Notes under the pieces: model-generated
What the model saw: only the letters and a program-made list of their open reading frames with translations
Told to the model about the DNA's origin: nothing
The model's database searches: none
In this document: piece by piece, positions 1 to 10,470 of the stretch
How the letters are laid out: every line of letters begins with the position of its first letter
How positions within the stretch are numbered: position 1 is the stretch's first letter
Source of the DNA: Nematopogon swammerdamellus
Lineage: Eukaryota > Arthropoda > Insecta > Lepidoptera > Adelidae
Length of the DNA stretch: 64,000 bases
Reading direction: 5' to 3'
Assembly (NCBI GenBank): GCA_946902875.1
Contig: OX336339.1
Span: 25,265,349-25,329,348 of the forward strand
Program-made: the position numbers and the translations under genes

Positions 1-56
1 AACCGGTTTCCCAGGACACCACTCGTCTTATTTAAAGTTTTTGATTTATTATTTAC

Positions 57-300
57 AAGCTGTGCCCGCGGCTCCGCCCGCTCTCATATTTCACTTCACT
101 GCTAACCTCATAAGCCATTTAGCGTGATAGTAAGTAGCCTATAGTTGATGGGAAGAATCAAGCTATCCGTAGATTTTTTTTTTTATTAAAATCGGTTCAG
201 TGGTTCTCGAGTTATAAGCGGACAGACAGACATACACTCAGACACTCAGACACTCAGACAGAAAGCAGACGTTGGATTTTATTATAGGTAAGGAAGGAAG
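57..300 (+). repeat. Interspersed repeat, family D ('gtgcccgcggctccgcccg' type)
   Basis: It starts with gtgcccgcggctccgcccg and ends with ttggattttattataggtaa followed by a GGAAGG-rich tail. The same 240-bp block recurs at 22785-23880 (four times) and at 32661-32890. Blocks like this are common 3' ends of non-LTR elements in Lepidoptera; that assignment is inference. No coding potential. Confidence 0.7.
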
Positions 301-744
301 GATTTTTACATATAAATGTGCCAAATATTAGAGAGAAATTAAGGAAGAAAATTACTGATAAACATGTTCTAAAAATAGAAGTAGGCGGGTCGGGGCGGGG
401 CGCGCGGCGGCGGCCGCCATCATGAAAGCCTGCCGAAAATAGAACAACCTTACAGCCATACAATGATATTCGGAATGTGCTGTTTCATACGAGACGCTTT
501 CAGTGTTGTGGGCCCCGCATAGTCGTCAGCCTGAATCAGGTTTTTTCATACCACAAATAAAGACGAGGGTTCTAGTTAAGGCTGCGCTGCGGATGACGCT
601 AAAGTTTTTAGGGTTCCGTATGGATATGTAACCATAAAAAAAAATTTATTGGCGATATGTTGTTGAGTATTTAGTGTTTTATTTTACGTTTGTGAGCGAC
701 TATATAGCTTAAAAAAATTTATGAGAAATTGAGGGCATTTTCCT
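301..744. other. No gene seen; short repeat fragment only
   Basis: I find no convincing coding exon. A GC-rich patch near 385-420 and the 'tttttagggttccgtatgg' remnant at about 604-625, the end of repeat family C, are the only recognisable items. Confidence 0.5.
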
Positions 745-749
745 TTTAT

Positions 750-1008
750 ACATACATACCACACGCTGTATCCCCACAATCGGGGTAAGCAGAGTAGTCG
801 ATGTTATGCTGAAAGTACTCTTGTAATTTACAGCACAACACCGACTACCACAATTAGCAAGTGACCCATGACTAGGTGGAAGGACCGTGCCAAGGTGAGA
901 GGTAGCTGGTCAGTCGCCCTTATGCACGGCATCTCATCCTAATACCTGAGTCGCCTTTTAAGACATGCACGGGGAGAGAGGCAGTGGGGCTATTCTTCTT
1001 TTTAAGCG
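750..1008 (+). repeat. Interspersed repeat, family F ('acacgctgtatcccgacaatcgg' type)
   Basis: The block runs from the 'cacacgctgtatcc' motif to the 'ggagagaggcagtggggcta' motif. Diverged copies lie at 12650-12930 and 36658-36865; 3' fragments lie at 6240-6320 and 13895-13975. No open frame survives across copies. Confidence 0.6.
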
Positions 1009-1454
1009 GTACATTTCAGTTTATACTATTTTTATAAAACTGTTTTTTTGAATAAATAATTGTATTATTTTAGCAATAAAACTTGGTCAAATTAGATATA
1101 ATTAATAGTATTTTTTTATGTTCACTCCTATCATCTTCAACTCGGTTAACATCGATAAGCATCAATGCTAAACTAGTAGCCTTAATAAGCATTACTTAGC
1201 TTTCATTCGCAACATGAATAAGCAAAAGCTACCACAAGGGTGTTTCACGCTCCGGCATCTAGTTACCATGCCCCTCGGGCGGCGTTCTCTCTCTCTCTCG
1301 AATGCTTTGTGCATAACTAAAGCCTTTGCCGCCACTGAACTATATTATACTAGTACGCTGGAGTGGCTATATCTTACAATTCATCAATTCATGTGTCGAT
1401 TTGAAGCGCCCCTACCGAGTGTACCGGGAACTGAACTAGACATTTATAATGTTC

Positions 1455-1900
1455 AGAGTTCCGTACCTCACAATAGAAAAAAAAGAAAGGAAGGATCGCT
1501 CTCGTGACTGTCTGCCTGTCTGTCCGTCTGTCGCAGCTTATTTTGTCCAAATCTACTGGACCAAAAAAGTTTAAATTTGGTAAGTGCATGTATATAGTTT
1601 GATGTTCTAATTACGGACGTACAGCGTAATTGAACGAATTTCCAACGGGGACAAATAAAATTAAAGTGCCTCATTTCACCTATCAATTGAAAAGGCACGT
1701 TTTAAGAAATACCAATCTGTTTTTTATAATTTTCTAAATCGATCATCCCCCCCCCCCCTTATCTCCGAAACTACTCCGTCCAAAATATTACCTACGCCGT
1801 CTGTCCGTCTGTCCCGCCTTTAAACCGTAATCGGTAACCCTTTGAAATTTTCGCAGAACATAGGTTATTATGGCGGATTACCTAACAAACAAGAAAAAAA
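1455..1900 (+). repeat. Interspersed repeat with gtcc/gtct microsatellite
   Basis: The segment begins with a 'gagttccgtacctca' motif. It has two short runs of CTGTCTGTCCGTC and the phrase 'ccgtaatcggtaaccc', which resembles repeat family C. It is probably a diverged relative of that family. The short open frames over it are not conserved. Confidence 0.5.
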
Positions 1901-2250
1901 AAACAAGAAACTTGTCCTGCCAAGAGCAGAATTAAATGCCTCTTTGGACGTTGATTAAGGCCATTCCAGAGAACTGGTATATTAGAGCTCAGTGTTTGTC
2001 GCCCACGTTCGACTGTGGGAGAAAATTGAAACGCTGGGCGGCTGGAGGTACTGACGACAGTGGAAAAACTTCGCGCAAATTCTGCTTAGTCCAAGTTTTG
2101 ATTGGATTTAAATAGAGGTCCAGACAGTAAAAGAAACTGGTTGTCGTTTGAATGTTCCAGAACGGAGAAATTGAAGTTGATAATGGAAAATAGATTCAGC
2201 ATAGGCAGTGTCCACTGTCCAGTCTTTTTTTTTTCCTCCTTTTCCGTGTC

Positions 2251-2389
2251 TCCTATTCACCCTAGGCCAGTATAGCCAGCAATCCAGGGAAGTCACCGGT
2301 ATGGCACCTACCTTCTCGGAGGTGGTATTGGCTGGTCGGAGCATGTGCTTTGGCCCCTCCGAATCAGCCACCCATATCGGATTACATAA
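2251..2389 (+). mobile_element. SINE-B fragment (3' body only)
   Basis: It matches the 3' part of the fuller SINE-B copy at 10471-10868: 'ccagtatagccagcaatcc', then the pairing of 'atggcacctacc' with 'tcggaggtg', then 'cggattacataa'. The tRNA-like head is absent, so it is 5' truncated. Confidence 0.75.
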
Positions 2390-2450
2390 GAAAAATATTA
2401 TAATTATTATTTCCTTGTTGTTATTTCCTTGACTGTTTAAATGTGTTTTT

Positions 2451-2956
2451 TTTTAGGTTTCCGTATCCCGTACGGAAGCCTATTACTAAGCCTCCGCCGT
2501 CTGTCCATCCGTCCGTCCGTCCGTCCGTCCGTCCGTCCGTCTGTCCGAGGGCTGTACCTCTTGAACCGTAATAGGTAGCCCGTTGAAACTTTCACAGAAT
2601 GTGCGTTACTATGGCGGATATAACAACAAATAAGAAAAATAAGAAAATGTTAAAAATTAGGAGGGGCCCCCATACAAGAAACGTAAAATAAAATCGATTA
2701 GTCACACTGTTGTTAGATGGCGCCACAGGCTTTTATACATTGCATTGTTATAGCCGCTAAATTGCCAACGAACTCATTGAGGTGCTGTCATTTTCCCACC
2801 GTAAATTGCTATCGACCTTATTGAGGCTTCTCTCCGATCGTCCTACATATCTTCGAAATTAAAATTCGAAGACCATGCCACCTGAGCGGATAGGCGGATA
2901 TTATTGATAGCGGATAGATACGGAAACCTCCGCGCGCGAGTAAAACTAGCACTTGA
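2451..2956 (-). repeat. Interspersed repeat, family C
   Basis: On the plus strand it opens with 'taggtttccgtatcccgta', has a (GTCC)n tract at about 2505-2545, and closes with 'cgagtaaaactagcacttg'. Family C copies recur at 4937-5336, 7713-8492, 31125-31535, 37190-37625, 38672-38975, 60565-60950, 61005-61290 and 62515-62870. The inverted 'ggttccgta' ends suggest a non-autonomous DNA element, but no target duplication was verified. Confidence 0.6.
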
Positions 2957-2960
2957 CAGT

Positions 2961-4853
2961 TTTTAGGGTTCCTTACCTCAAAGGAGGAAAAAACGGAACC
3001 CTTATAGGATCACTTTGTTGTCCGTCTGTCTGTCTGTCTGTCTGTCTGTCTGGCTGGCTGGCTGGCTGTCTGTCGGTCTGTCAAGACCCTTTTTCTCAGG
3101 AACGGGTAGACGTATCAAGTTGAAATTAATATCAAATATTAAGGTCTACGTTTGCTCGAAGGTGTAGAAATTATAAGCTTCTAAGTCAACGCAATCACTA
3201 GATACGCCCATTTAAGTCACATATTTTGCTACCGGCAAATCAAATCAAAACCTATAGAGTACTTCCCGTTAACCTAGAATCATGAAATTTTGTAAGAAGC
3301 AAGGTCTCCCAGCAAAAAAAAGGAAAAATTCCGAAAATTGTAAATTTATAGTTATGTGACATTAAAAAAAATTTTTGTTTGTTTTGTATGTCAAGGACCC
3401 TTTTTCTCAGGAAAGAATCAAGATAAGAAATTGAAATTAATATGAAATACTAAGATCTACGATCTCTTTAGGGTGTAGAATATCTCTCGATATCTCTTTA
3501 AGGTGTAGAATATTGGAGCTTCTAAATCAAAGCAATAAAAAAATACGGCCATCTATGTCAGATTTCATACTCGCAAATACACTCAAGTCAAATCAAAACC
3601 TATAGGGTATTTCCCGTCAACATAGAATCAAAAAATTTGGTAAGGAGCAAGGTCTTACAGCACAAGTAAAGGAAAAAATCCGAAAATTTTAACTTGTAGT
3701 TATATGACATTAAAAAAAAGGTTTTGTTTTGTAGGTCAAGGACCCTTTTTCTCAGGAACGGATCAAAATAACAGATTGAATTTAATATAAATTACTAAGA
3801 TATACGATCTCTTTAAGGTGTAGAAAATGCAAGCTTCTACATCAACGCAATCAAAAGATACGGCCATCTATGTCAGATTTCATACTCGCAAATTCACTCA
3901 AATCAAATATAAACCTATAGGGTATTTCCCGTCAACATAGAATCATAAAATTCGGTAAGGAGCAAGCTCTTACAGCAAAAGTAAAGGAAAAAATCCGAAA
4001 ATTGTAAACTTGTAGTTATATCACATAAATTTTTTTTTTTTTGTAGGTCACGGACCCTTTTTCCCAGGAACGGATCAAGATAACAAATAGAAATTAATAT
4101 AAAATACTAAGATCTACGATCTCTTTAGGGTGTAGAAAATGTAAGCTTCTAAATCAACGCAATCAAAAGATAAGGACATCTATGTCAGATTTCATACACG
4201 AAAATTCACTCAAATCAAATCAAAATCTATAGGGTATTTCCTGTCAATCTAGAATCATATTTGGTAATAACCAAGGTCTCATAGCACAAGTAAAGGAAAA
4301 AATCCTAAAATTTTAAACTTGTAGTTATATGATATTAAAAAAAATTACTTCTTTTGTGTGTCAAGTCATGACCATTTTTCTCAGTAACGAGTCAAGATAT
4401 CAAATTAAAATTAATATGAAATACTAACATCTGCGATCCCTTTGAGTTATAGAAAATGAACGCTTCTGAATCAACATAATCAAAAGATACGGCTATTTAT
4501 TATGGAAAATTTTAATACAAACTTGCAATATCACTTAAATGAAATCAAAACTATAGGGTACTTACTGTTGAATAGAGTAATGAAATTTGGCAAGAAGGAA
4601 GGTCTCACAACACAAGTAAAGGAAACATCCGAAAATTGTAAATATGTCGGTAAGTCATTTATGAAATATATTTTTGTATATTTCAACTCACACTGCACGA
4701 ATGCCTCACAGTCAAACCATTGCTGTAGTGTTTATTTAGGCGGTTCTTGATTTTCCAAAACAATTGTTTTTATACATACATAATACAAACATATTGAGTG
4801 ATGATACGGAACCCTCGGTGCGCGAGTCCAACTCGCACTTGTCGACTTTTTTT
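2961..4853 (+). repeat. Composite repeat with about five internal tandem units of 310-345 bp
   Basis: The outer ends are 'agggttccttacctcaaa' on the left and 'ggtgcgcgagtccaactcgc' on the right. Inside, the phrase 'gtcaaggaccctttttctca' or a variant starts units near 3080, 3390, 3736, 4046 and 4361. Each unit carries 'acgcaatcaaaagatacggc' and 'cctatagggtatttcccgt' in the same order. The short open frame at 4502-4750 lies inside this array and is not a gene. Confidence 0.75.
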
Positions 4854-4936
4854 ATATTTAGGGCTTTTTACAATGATTTGTTAATATCAGCCCCATAGTA
4901 CTCAATATGTAATATAATAATGTAATGCTGTAGGGA

Positions 4937-5336
4937 AAAAAACCGGTCAAGTGCGAGTCGAAATCGCGCACCGAAGGTTCCGTATGACCATGTCATGGTC
5001 AGGGCCACTTGCGCCATCTATGGCGTGTTTATGTAATGCTTCATATAAGTTATAATAAATTAATGATTAGTTAAAATGCTTCATACTCTTTTCGTTAGAT
5101 GGCGTGCATACACTTCTTAGTTTCTTCTATGGGAACCCCGTGATTTTTTTACTTTTCCTTATTTTTATTATTTGTTGTTTTAGCGGCCACAATAACACCA
5201 TATTCTGTGAAAATTTCAACAGGCTACCTATTACGGTTCAAGAGATACAGCCCTCGGACAGACAAACGGACAGACAGACAGACAGACGTCGTAGGCTTAG
5301 TAATAGGGTCCCGTACGACGGATACGGAACCCTAAG
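4937..5336 (+). repeat. Interspersed repeat, family C
   Basis: It runs from 'ccggtcaagtgcgagtcg' to 'ggatacggaaccctaa', with a (CAGA)n tract near 5262-5288. This is the same architecture as the copy at 31125-31535. The open frame spanning it is a by-product of the repeat. Confidence 0.7.
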
Positions 5337-5341
5337 CAGCC

Positions 5342-5635
5342 TAAAAATTAGCATAAGCACTAAGATAAGACAAACAAAACATCCCCTAGAGTGCCGGGAA
5401 GTCGGCCGAACTAAAATATACGTGGGTGGACATTCGCTCCCGTGTAGACAAGAGGGTCTGGCGGCTAAAATTATTTATATAGAACGAGGTTTTCTGCTAA
5501 AGAGAACTTGCCTAAGCATTCGTGTAGGCGCGATGCGAGCCTGAGTGCCTTCTAGACATAGCCATCTTCAGTCAGTCAAAGTACATTTTCTGATTTTTTT
5601 CTCAGAACCTATTAAATTTCAAACTACGTGACCAT
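5342..5635. other. No gene seen
   Basis: I recognise no family here. The stretch lies between a family C repeat and the head of a SINE-A copy. Confidence 0.4.
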
Positions 5636-5765
5636 GTCAGCCTCGGTAGCTCAGTGGTGCGGTCGGTCGACTGTTGTTAAGCAACGCTGAGCGCGGTCAC
5701 TTGGATGGATGGCCGCTCGACCGTTAGAGGTTGACCGTGGTTCAAACAGTTCTGCTCTGCTATCT
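5636..5765 (+). mobile_element. SINE-A head (tRNA-like A box plus 5S-like segment plus B box)
   Basis: The segment opens with 'cctcggtagctcagtggtgc', whose tagctcagtgg fits a tRNA A box. It continues with 'gttaagcaacgctgagcgcg' and 'cacttggatggatggccgc', which resemble the 3' half of eukaryotic 5S rRNA. It then has 'gaccgtggttcaaacagttc', a degraded B box. The usual SINE-A body is replaced by an unrelated piece after about 5765. Confidence 0.7.
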
Positions 5766-5845
5766 TCTTAGACCATCGAAATTCGATGTCTTAGACATAA
5801 GCCAGGCTTTTGACATGGTGTGGCTCACTAGGGCTCATCCGGCTA
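5766..5845 (+). pseudogene. Fragment of a non-LTR retrotransposon reverse transcriptase
   Basis: One frame reads DVLDISQAFDMVW followed by a few residues. The D-I-S-x-A-F-D-x-V-W string is the palm motif A of Jockey/CR1-like reverse transcriptases. Only about 25 residues remain, joined to a SINE head. It is a dead fragment, possibly a chimeric retrocopy junction. Confidence 0.5.
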
Positions 5846-6236
5846 ACAAAAAAAAACAGAACGAATAATTTCAACAGAACGGCTCATTGTGTTGACACAG
5901 ATCGACAAGTAACAGAAGACACAGAAAAAAAAATATTCTCAATATTGTTCGTGACGTCATCGGCTGCTTGACCTGTGAGCAAGTTCACGCGAAGTATTCA
6001 CAGTATATTACATCGCACAGTATTTCTGCCATCAGTTTATATTCGTTCGTCTGTGTACAAAGTCGTTGAACCCGCGGTACATTTACGTACCGTGTAACCT
6101 TGATCTCTAGCAGTTTCGTCCTAGACTACTTGCGAACTGCGATAATTGAACGAAGCCAGCAAGGAGCAATTTGTGCTTCGGCTCCTTTAATAGTTTATCT
6201 GCTGTCATAAACTGGGGGCCAATTCAGTAGGAGAAA

Positions 6237-6325
6237 GATTTTCCCGTACCGTGTGGGGTCGGTACTTAAAAAGAATAGCTCCACTGCATCTCTTCCCGTG
6301 CATGTCGTAAAAGATGACTTAATTT
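6237..6325 (-). repeat. Family F 3' fragment
   Basis: The plus strand reads 'accgtgtggggtcggtactt' and then 'catgtcgtaaaagatgact', directly abutting the poly-T end of a SINE-A copy. The same fragment lies at 13895-13978 next to the head of another SINE-A. Confidence 0.5.
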
Positions 6326-6664
6326 TTTTTTCATGGAAACTGGTACGGTTGGCTACATCACCTACAACATCCGTAATGGCAGCCCATAACACCGGGTGAA
6401 CTAGGTGCCATGTCAGTGTTTCCCTTTATTTCATGTCGGCTACACTGAACTGGACGGAAAACACTAACTATTTACATAGCCGTTTCGACTGGCGTTTCAT
6501 TGATTGCTGTGGTATCAACCCGGGCGGGTTAAACCCTACCAACTAGAATGGTAAGAAGGGAAGGGACCTACAGTTTAACGTGGAATCCGAACCACGATCA
6601 CCCTCCAACGGTCGAGCGGTCACCCATCCAAGTACTGACCGCGCCCGACCTCACCGAGGCTGAT
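6326..6664 (-). mobile_element. SINE-A, nearly complete, reverse orientation
   Basis: Read on the minus strand, the 5S-like segment (ending near 6655) is followed by a B-box-like 'gtggttcggattccacg', the SINE body and a terminal poly-A (poly-T at 6327-6336 on the plus strand). The tRNA-like A box is mostly missing at the 5' end. The body matches the copies at 13979-14326, 21535-21872 and 26640-27024. Confidence 0.8.
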
Positions 6665-6715
6665 AGGAGTAAGTACTAAGGGATAAGGACAAGATGCCGT
6701 GCATATGCACGGTAT

Positions 6716-6797
6716 ATGTTCATCCGGTGTTATGGGCTGACATCACAGTTGTTGTAGGTGATGTAGCCAACCATGTCAGTTTCCATAAAAAAAAAAA
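6716..6797 (+). mobile_element. SINE-A 3' fragment
   Basis: Only the last about 80 bp plus a poly-A tract remain, starting at 'catccggtgttatgggctga' and ending 'cagtttccataaaaaaaa'. Confidence 0.7.
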
Positions 6798-7712
6798 TAT
6801 ATATTTTTTTGCTATTAGTGTAATCGGCGGAATCGGCGGAATCGATTTTATTTCATTATTTTTAGTAATATTAAATAAAAAAGAATAATCGAAATCGAAT
6901 AATCGAAATCAATTTAAGTGGTACAGAATTATTCGCCATGTGTCAAGTACATCGACACCTCAATACTACACTGCAACAACTCCGAAATGGACAAATGTCT
7001 GGAAATTGCTTTGGAAACACAGGGACATATGTGTCCCTGTGTTGTCAAGGTATGCGTGAGGGTCCTTTGGAACTAAGTGCTTTATTGAACTGGTGGATAA
7101 GCCTACAAGCTATATGGTCGGTCACAAGTTTTACTCAAAACTGCAAAATATTGAGCTGTTGCAGTATAGTTCTGAGGTATCGACATGCTTATGTTTTTAT
7201 TGCTGAAATAGTCCATATCAACAGTTTTGCTGAAGGTAACCATAGTTTTTTGTTGTTTTTTCAAAAACCGCTGAATCAATTTATATAAAATTTATATGTG
7301 ACCATCCCTGAAGTATGACCTACCAAACAAAAAAAATATTTTCAAAATCGACCCACAATTGACGGAGTAATCGCGTAACAAACATACAAAAAAAAACCAT
7401 ATAGTCGAATTGCGAACCTCCTTCTTTTGAATTCGGTTGAAAACAGCACAAATTTCTTCCTCGTCGTCGCGCCTAGCCGCCGCGAGCACAACAATTTTGT
7501 CCGCCAAGAGCGCCGGAGTTAGTGCTAGCTAGCAGCGGTCATTCAGTGCCGCGTTGGCGACACTAACTCAAGCTGCGGAATGGCTGAGCTAAGCGAAGTG
7601 AAAATTGTGCAATAACTTCACTCGCATTCGCTTCGTAAGCTCTTCTATCGCGACGCAACATGTAGTCACTTCTTTCTATATTCTTCACTTATTTACCCAT
7701 ACATTTTAACGT
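6798..7712. other. No gene recognised; one short hairpin
   Basis: There is no exon I can support. A 12-bp inverted repeat (aacacagggaca / tgtccctgtgtt) with a 4-base spacer lies at 7016-7043. A minus-strand open frame at 7292-7507 has no family resemblance I know. Confidence 0.4.
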
Positions 7713-8492
7713 GTAAATACGTATCCGGTACGGGACCCTATTACTAGGCGTACTCCGTCTGTCTGACTGTCTGTCTGTCCGAGGGTTGTATTGTATCTCT
7801 TGAACCGTAATAGGTAGCCCGTTCAAATTTTCACAGAATATGTGTTATTATGGCCGATATAACAACCAATAATAAAAATAAGAAAAAGTAAAAAATTCAC
7901 GGGAGTTCCCATAAAAGAAACTAAAAAGTGTATCATCTACCGAAAAGAGTATGAAGCATTTTAACTAATCATGAATTTTAACTAATATGAAGCAATCATA
8001 AACACGCCATGGATGGACTGAGTGGCGCTGACCATGATTTTTTTTTTTATGGAAACTGACACGGTTGACTACATCACCTACAACGTCCGTGATGTCAGCC
8101 CATAACACCGGGTGAACTAGGTGCCATATCAGTGCTTCCCCCTTTGATCGTGCCGGCAACACTGAACTGGTCGGTAAACACAAACTATTTACATAGCCGT
8201 TTAGACCGACGTTTCATTCAGTGCGGTGGTACCAACCCGGGCGGGTTAAACCCTACCACCAAGTAAGCTTAGGCGGGAAGGGACCTACAGTTTTACGAGG
8301 AATCCGAACCTCGGTCAGCCTCCAACGGTCAGCGGTCACCCATCCAAGCTGACCACACCCAGCGTTGCTTAACATTCAATAGCGACAGTTGACTGTCTGC
8401 ACCACTGAGCTATCGAGGCTGACAAATGATATGGCGATACGGAACCCTCGGTGCGCGAGTTCGGCTCGCACTTGGCCGGTTTTTATTACTAA
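7713..8492 (-). repeat. Family C repeat interrupted by a SINE-A insertion
   Basis: The left part (7713-8037) carries 'ggtacgggaccctattacta' and a (CTGT)n tract. The right part (8425-8492) resumes with 'ggcgatacggaaccctcggt' and 'ttggccggttttt'. Together they restore the order seen in the uninterrupted copy at 31125-31535. The short shared sequence 'atga' on both sides of the SINE may be its target duplication. Confidence 0.65.
8031..8424 (-). mobile_element. SINE-A, full length, reverse orientation
   Basis: On the minus strand the order is: 'gcctcgatagctcagtggtg' (A box tagctcagtgg), a palindromic 'cagacagtcaactgtc' stretch, 'gttaagcaacgctgggtgtg' and 'ggatgggtgaccgc' (5S-like), 'gaggttcggattcctc' (B box), then the body and a poly-A. 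It is almost identical to the copy at 26640-27024, which suggests a young subfamily. Length is about 390 bp. Confidence 0.85.
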
Positions 8493-8989
8493 GCCTACAA
8501 CGACTGTCTGACTGTATATCTGTCCGTCCATCCGTCCAATGTCTATAGCTTCCGAACCGTAATAGCTACCGGTTGAATTTTTTACAGAATATGTGTTATT
8601 TTGGCGCACATAACAACAAATAAAAAAAATTAAACGTGAAAAATTTATGTGTCCTCATTAGAGGTAGGATAATCGGAAAGATATTTACCTAATTGCTCAA
8701 AACTATGGAAGAGGCTTCTTTGAAAAATTTATTTAATTAAATAATTCCCGGGATTCCCGGGAATATTACTATGCTATAAAACTCAGGAGATTATTCAAAA
8801 TAAATGTTCTTAATACGCTTTTGTCGTATAAACGTTCACCTCCGACTTCGTTCGCAAGAATATTTATGCGACTGCGTCACTAAGTATACAGTTACTTTTC
8901 GTGATTAGCAGTTTTTATTACTTATTATTAGTATTGATTATGTATTACCAGTTTTAGTAAAGCACCAACATAATTTGTATATGTATATA

Positions 8990-9905
8990 GGGCACACTAA
9001 AAGTTTCCGGAATTGGCCACTTACATAAACAATATTTAAAAAGTAATTACAACATTTGAAAATGGAACTCTTTGGCTGTAGAATGCACTTTGTTTTATCT
9101 GACTGTCAATTGTTTTTCCATTGTGGCGCCATTTTAAAAATTGCGTGTCTACATTAACATAAATTTAACCCGGGAAAATTTTCGTAGTATGATTTTCTAC
9201 GATTTTAAGTGTAATTTGACAGCTCATCAGAGCCTCGCTCGGCTTCAATCTGCTTTTGGCGATGAAGCACCATGCAAGACGACTATTTATTGCTGGTTTG
9301 CAGAATTCAAGCGCGGTCGTGTCAATCTCAGTGACGAATCTCGCGATGGTCGCCCGTTCACCGCTGTGAACAACAAAAACATCGATGCTGTGCGCCGTAT
9401 GATCGAAACAGACAGGCATGTGACCTACCATGAGATTCGGGCATCCTTAGACATAGGCATGAGTCAAATACAATCAATACTACACAAACATTTGGGTGTG
9501 AGAAAGCTGTGCTCGCGGTGGATCCCACACAATTTGACCGAGGCTCAAAAAACGCACCGCGTCACTTGGTGCAATGCCATGCTTACCAGATTCAACAAAG
9601 GCGCTTCAAATTTGGTGTGGGACATAGTAACAGGTGACGGCACCTTGTGACTTTTTTCTGTTCCCAAAAATTAAGAACCAATTACGCGGTCAACGATTTT
9701 CATCACCAGAAGAGGCTGTCGAAGAATATGAAAAACACGTTTCTGAGGTCACCACGGAGGAGTGGCACAAAAGTTTTCAAAATTGGTTTAATCGTATGAA
9801 AAAGTGCATTTACGCAAAGGGAGAATATTTTGAGAAACAATAAATTCATTTTTGACCTTTAATAGTATTTTATTCTTATTAATTCCGGAAACTTTTAGTG
9901 TGCCC
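8990..9905 (+). mobile_element. Mariner element, internally deleted
   Basis: Perfect 25-bp terminal inverted repeats bound it: 'gggcacactaaaagtttccg' plus 5 bases at 8990-9014, and its reverse complement at 9881-9905. It is about 916 bp, against roughly 1.3 kb for intact mariners. A TA lies just outside the left end; the right flank reads 'ca', so the TA duplication is not intact. It sits in diverged family C sequence (8490-8640 and 10115-10190). Confidence 0.92.
9159..9843 (+). pseudogene. Mariner transposase relic lacking its catalytic core
   Basis: Residues encoded from 9165 read LTRENFRSMIFYDFK and on through the paired helix-turn-helix DNA-binding region. They include 'TYHEIRASLDIGMSQIQSIL' and the mariner signature WIPHNLTE at about 9520-9543. 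The frame reaches VWDIVTGD, the first catalytic aspartate, and then at about 9637 jumps to sequence encoding APCDFFLFPKIKNQLRGQ, the region after the last catalytic aspartate, in another frame. The segment holding the second and third acidic residues is therefore deleted, and a stop follows at once. The position where a start codon is expected reads ATA (9159-9161). The protein cannot catalyse transposition. Its ends might still be mobilised in trans, which is inference. Confidence 0.9.
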
Positions 9906-10288
9906 CACGTATACGTGAATCAAATACTAATGTAAGAAACAATTTAATTAATAATATTAATATTAAAACATTACTTAACTCAAAAATATATTCTTACAAT
10001 TTAAATTCATCAATCCCGGGAAAAAAATTTAAAGTGTCTTTCCATACTTATCCAACCTCTCACGTTTAGGCAAATATGTATCCGATTATCCTATCTTTGG
10101 TCCTCATACGAGAAACTACTTTTTCCAATAATTTTTTTGTGGTGCGGTGCCTCGGTGCGCGAGTCCTACTCGCACTTGGCCGGTTTTTTCATTCCAGTCA
10201 CGTACACGTAGTAGGTAGGTACGCAAATTATCAATTTTAATCAGACCATCTAGATAGATAGTTAGTTAGAAAATAATTTATTGCTCCA
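9906..10288. other. No gene; family C 3' end at about 10115-10190
   Basis: The stretch 'ggtgcgcgagtcctactcgc' plus 'ttggccggttttttc' is the end of a family C repeat, presumably the other half of the copy into which the mariner inserted. Nothing else is recognised. Confidence 0.5.
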
Positions 10289-10289
10289 A

Positions 10290-10385
10290 AAACATACATA
10301 GATACAGAGCGTCAACGCCTGTATCGCATTGGGGTAGGCAGATACAACGGATCTCCACGTGCGACGATCCTGACACACCTTGTTT
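10290..10385 (-). repeat. RTE-type LINE 3' tail fragment
   Basis: The minus strand reads 'acgtggagatccgttgtatc', 'tgcctaccccaatgcg' and then 'gtatctatgta'. This matches the sequence that follows the RTE reverse-transcriptase C-terminus at 22150-22225. Confidence 0.6.
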
Positions 10386-10470
10386 TTTATGGGAAGTACG
10401 AGATATTATGGCGCGCGCCAGACTAACGCAGAGGTGTAGTCTGACGGCGGCGCCCACGGGCATTTGGGCG

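Noticed and set aside
5660..5720. Possible 5S rRNA gene
   Set aside because: Only about 45 bp resemble 5S, embedded between tRNA-like boxes and repeated in many SINE copies; the 5' half of 5S is missing.
7292..7507. Minus-strand frame starting MADKIVVLAAARRDD
   Set aside because: Short, ends in low-complexity sequence, no family match, no splice context.
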